From Acidobacteriota bacterium (GTDB lineage Bacteria > Acidobacteriota > Terriglobia > Terriglobales > Acidobacteriaceae), in NCBI GenBank assembly GCA_003225655.1, contig QIAW01000270.1, forward strand, positions 929 through 23,229: a stretch of 22,301 bases of DNA, given 5' to 3'. The position numbers and the translations under genes were made by a program. The notes beneath the pieces are model-generated. The model saw nothing but the letters and a program-made list of their open reading frames with translations, was not told where the DNA came from and made no database searches. This document shows, piece by piece, positions 20,302 to 22,301 of the stretch (position 1 is its first letter; each line of letters opens with the position of its first letter).

Positions 20302-22301
20302 ATGTCAACCGTACAATCTGCAACGCCAAGAAAAACCAACATTCCAAGTTTTGATAGCGAGGCTTTTGGAGCTTCCCGTTTCGGGACCCAGGTTTTTGCA
20401 AACCTGGTTTTTGGAAATTCCGTTCCTGGAGCAGATGTTCCAGTTCGCCTTCAACGGAGCAGGGAAGCATGCCCAGTCCGGCTTTTTAGGGCCATGGCAA
20501 CGGTCCTGGCCTTTTGCCTGCTGCTCAACGCAGCGGCCTTTGCCCAGATCAAGTCAGCTTCCGTCGTAGGAAGAGTGACAGACAACTCGGGGGCTTCGGT
20601 CCCGGGGGCGACGGTTTCCGTCGTCAACCAGGAGACGCATATAGCGACGACCGCGGTCACCGATGCCACGGGCAACTTCGCCGTCCCGTATCTTGAGCCC
20701 GGTGTGTACAACGTCAACGTGGAAAAGGCGGATTCGGGTTTCGCCAAATACAGCGCCATCAATCTGTCGCTGGCGACGGCGCAGTCGGTAAAGCTCGACG
20801 TCGTGTTGCAGGTTAAAACGTCGGTGCAAACGGTCACGGTTTCCGCCGACCAGGCTTCGATCCAAACCACCAGCGCGACGGTGCAGAGCACGGTCAACGA
20901 GCGGGCCATCGACACCATTCCCAACATTACGCACAACGCGTTCTCCTATGCCGCGCTGCAGCCGGGCGTGGTGCCGCGCGGGCTCGTTGGCGACACGCAG
21001 AATACGCAATCCTTTGGCATCGGCATTGACGGGCGGCGGCAAGCCTCAGCCGTCGGCATCAACGGGGGTTCGGCGTTTTCCAATGACATCATGCTCGACG
21101 GCGTGTGCCCAACCAGGACGCACTGCAAGAGGTAAAGACGGTTACCAATAACTACTCCGCCGAATACGGACGCGCCCAGGGCGTGGTGATCTTCACCACC
21201 AAGAGCGGCGGCAACGACTACCACGGCTCGGGACACTACCGCGTCAGGAATGAAGCGTTCAACGCGAACTCATTTTCCAACAATGCCCAGAATATCCCAC
21301 GAGGCGCATTCAAATCGAACACCTTCGGCGGGAGCGTGGGCGGCAAGATTATCAAAGACAAATCGTTCTTCTTTGTCAGCTATGAAGGGCTGCGCTTCCA
21401 CCGCGCCTATGACTACCTGATGACGGTGCCCACGGCGGCGGAGCGGGCCGGGGACTTCAGCAAGACGTTTGTGCTGGTTGGAGCGGCGCCGCAGCCTATT
21501 CAACTTTTTGATCCTTTTTCTCCGGTCACTCCATCGGGCAGTTTTTTTGTACGCCAGGCGCTTCCCAGCACGCTGCCCTCGAACCGCATCGATCAGTTCG
21601 GGTCGGCGATTCTCAACGCCTATCCTTTGCCCAACCGCACGCCCGATGACGTTTTCAATAAAAACAACTTTTTCTTCCGGGGAAACCAGCAGTTCAATCG
21701 CGATAACATCAACACCCGCGTCGATTATCACTGGGGCAGGCACAACCTGTATACAACCTATGGCTTTCAGAAGGGCAATATCGTAACTCCACGCACCTGG
21801 GGACCGAACTCGCCGTATTACAGCCAGAAGGAGTTCGTCGGCAACCAGCAGCGCGATAACAATTTCTACGTTGCCCTGGGCGATACCATCCCGCTGAGCA
21901 GCAACATGGTGCTGGATGCGCGCCTGGGCGTGAACCGCATTGAGGCCGATAACCTGGCCGACGTCATTCCCAACTACAACTATGGTGTGTTCGGAATTCC
22001 GCAATCCATTCAGGCGCTCAATGTCATTCCGGGAGCGCCGCCGGCAACCCCGTCATCCCAGAATTTAGGGGGGATTGTCAGCCCTCTCAATAACGGCACC
22101 TCGCTGCACAAGCGCGAACGCCAGACCAACAGCGACTTCAACGGCAGCGTTACCTGGTCGCGCGGGCGCTGGACGCACAAGTTCGGCGGCACCTATCGCA
22201 TGCTGCTCTCCAATTACATTGACGTGGATGACTCGCAACAGATCCAGACATCGAATGACTTCACCCGCAGAAACATCAATGCCGACGGCAGTACCAACGG
22301 C
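20302..22301 (+). pseudogene. TonB-dependent receptor (Oar-like), frameshifted and cut by window edge
   Basis: From ATG 20302 (GGAGGAGA, good spacing), or more likely ATG 20494, which begins a clean signal peptide MATVLAFCLLLNAAAFAQ. Then come a carboxypeptidase-regulatory-like fold (SASVVGRVTDNSGASVPGAT, FAVPYLEPGVYNV) and the start of the TonB plug (SVQTVTVSADQ, FSNDIMLDGV). At about 21103-21110 the frame changes; the next frame continues PNQDALQEVKTVTNNYSAEY and stays open to the edge as plug and barrel (TTKSGGNDYHGSG, FGGSVGGKIIKDKSFFFVSY). Relatives have about 14 residues between LDGV and PNQDAL that are missing. Such receptors import substrates across the outer membrane. The lesion may be an assembly error, since the downstream frame is fully preserved. 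Confidence 0.9.
20374..20412 (+). terminator. Tandem hairpins with T-tract inside the receptor 5' region
   Basis: TCCCG-TTT-CGGGA (20374-20386) is followed at once by CCAGGTTT-TTGC-AAACCTGG (20388-20407, perfect 8-bp stem) and TTTTT. This has the form of an intrinsic terminator or attenuator. It lies between the ATG with a good ribosome binding site (20302) and the signal peptide start (20494). Confidence 0.6.

Overview
The window looks like chromosomal DNA of a soil or peat Acidobacteriota (Koribacter-like Terriglobia). This is inferred from a SusC/Oar-type TonB-dependent receptor with an N-terminal carboxypeptidase-regulatory-like domain, SYLF and Uma2 proteins, moderately high GC, and several start codons placed 6-9 nt after a TANNAT box with no Shine-Dalgarno sequence. 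No 16S rRNA or other taxonomic marker is present, so the assignment is tentative.

Layout. Positions 1-4379 (minus strand) carry a Ser/Thr protein kinase cut by the window edge, a small zinc-ribbon protein, a secreted SYLF protein and a HAMP-PP2C (SpoIIE/RsbU-type) phosphatase. Positions 4522-14521 (plus strand) form a gas vesicle cluster: a tandem ArsA/Get3-type ATPase, GvpL/F, a GvpM/S-like small GvpA-family protein, an inserted Uma2 gene, a second GvpF, GvpK, a regulatory gap with a good sigma-70-type promoter, a shortened GvpJ-like protein, GvpA, a PAS histidine kinase with a Cys-rich sensor domain, a single-domain response regulator, a third GvpF and GvpG. Positions 14611-17844 hold a small hypothetical protein, a secreted hypothetical protein, thioredoxin reductase (trxB), a PilZ protein and another hypothetical protein. 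Positions 18103-22301 hold tRNA-Glu(CTC), a frameshifted Ppx/GppA-HD phosphatase and a frameshifted TonB-dependent receptor that runs off the right edge.

How it works together. GvpA would form the vesicle wall. The GvpJ- and GvpM-like proteins are minor GvpA-family components. GvpF/L, GvpG and GvpK are assembly factors. The kinase/receiver pair between gvpA and the third gvpF could adjust vesicle production to a redox, oxygen or metal signal. GvpN, the usual AAA+ ATPase of such clusters, is not in the window; the only ATPase in the cluster is the Get3-like protein, which overlaps gvpL/F by 70 nt.

Most unusual points: (i) a Get3/ArsA-like tandem ATPase tied to gas vesicle genes; (ii) a series of small lesions in otherwise well-conserved genes (GvpJ, Uma2, two GvpFs, Ppx, TonB receptor), which are either assembly errors or real decay; (iii) two related AT-rich inverted-repeat elements bracketing gvpG, and two AGCT-rich repeat elements, each just upstream of a leaderless-type GTG start; (iv) tandem hairpins plus a T-tract inside the apparent 5' coding part of the TonB receptor, which look like an attenuator.
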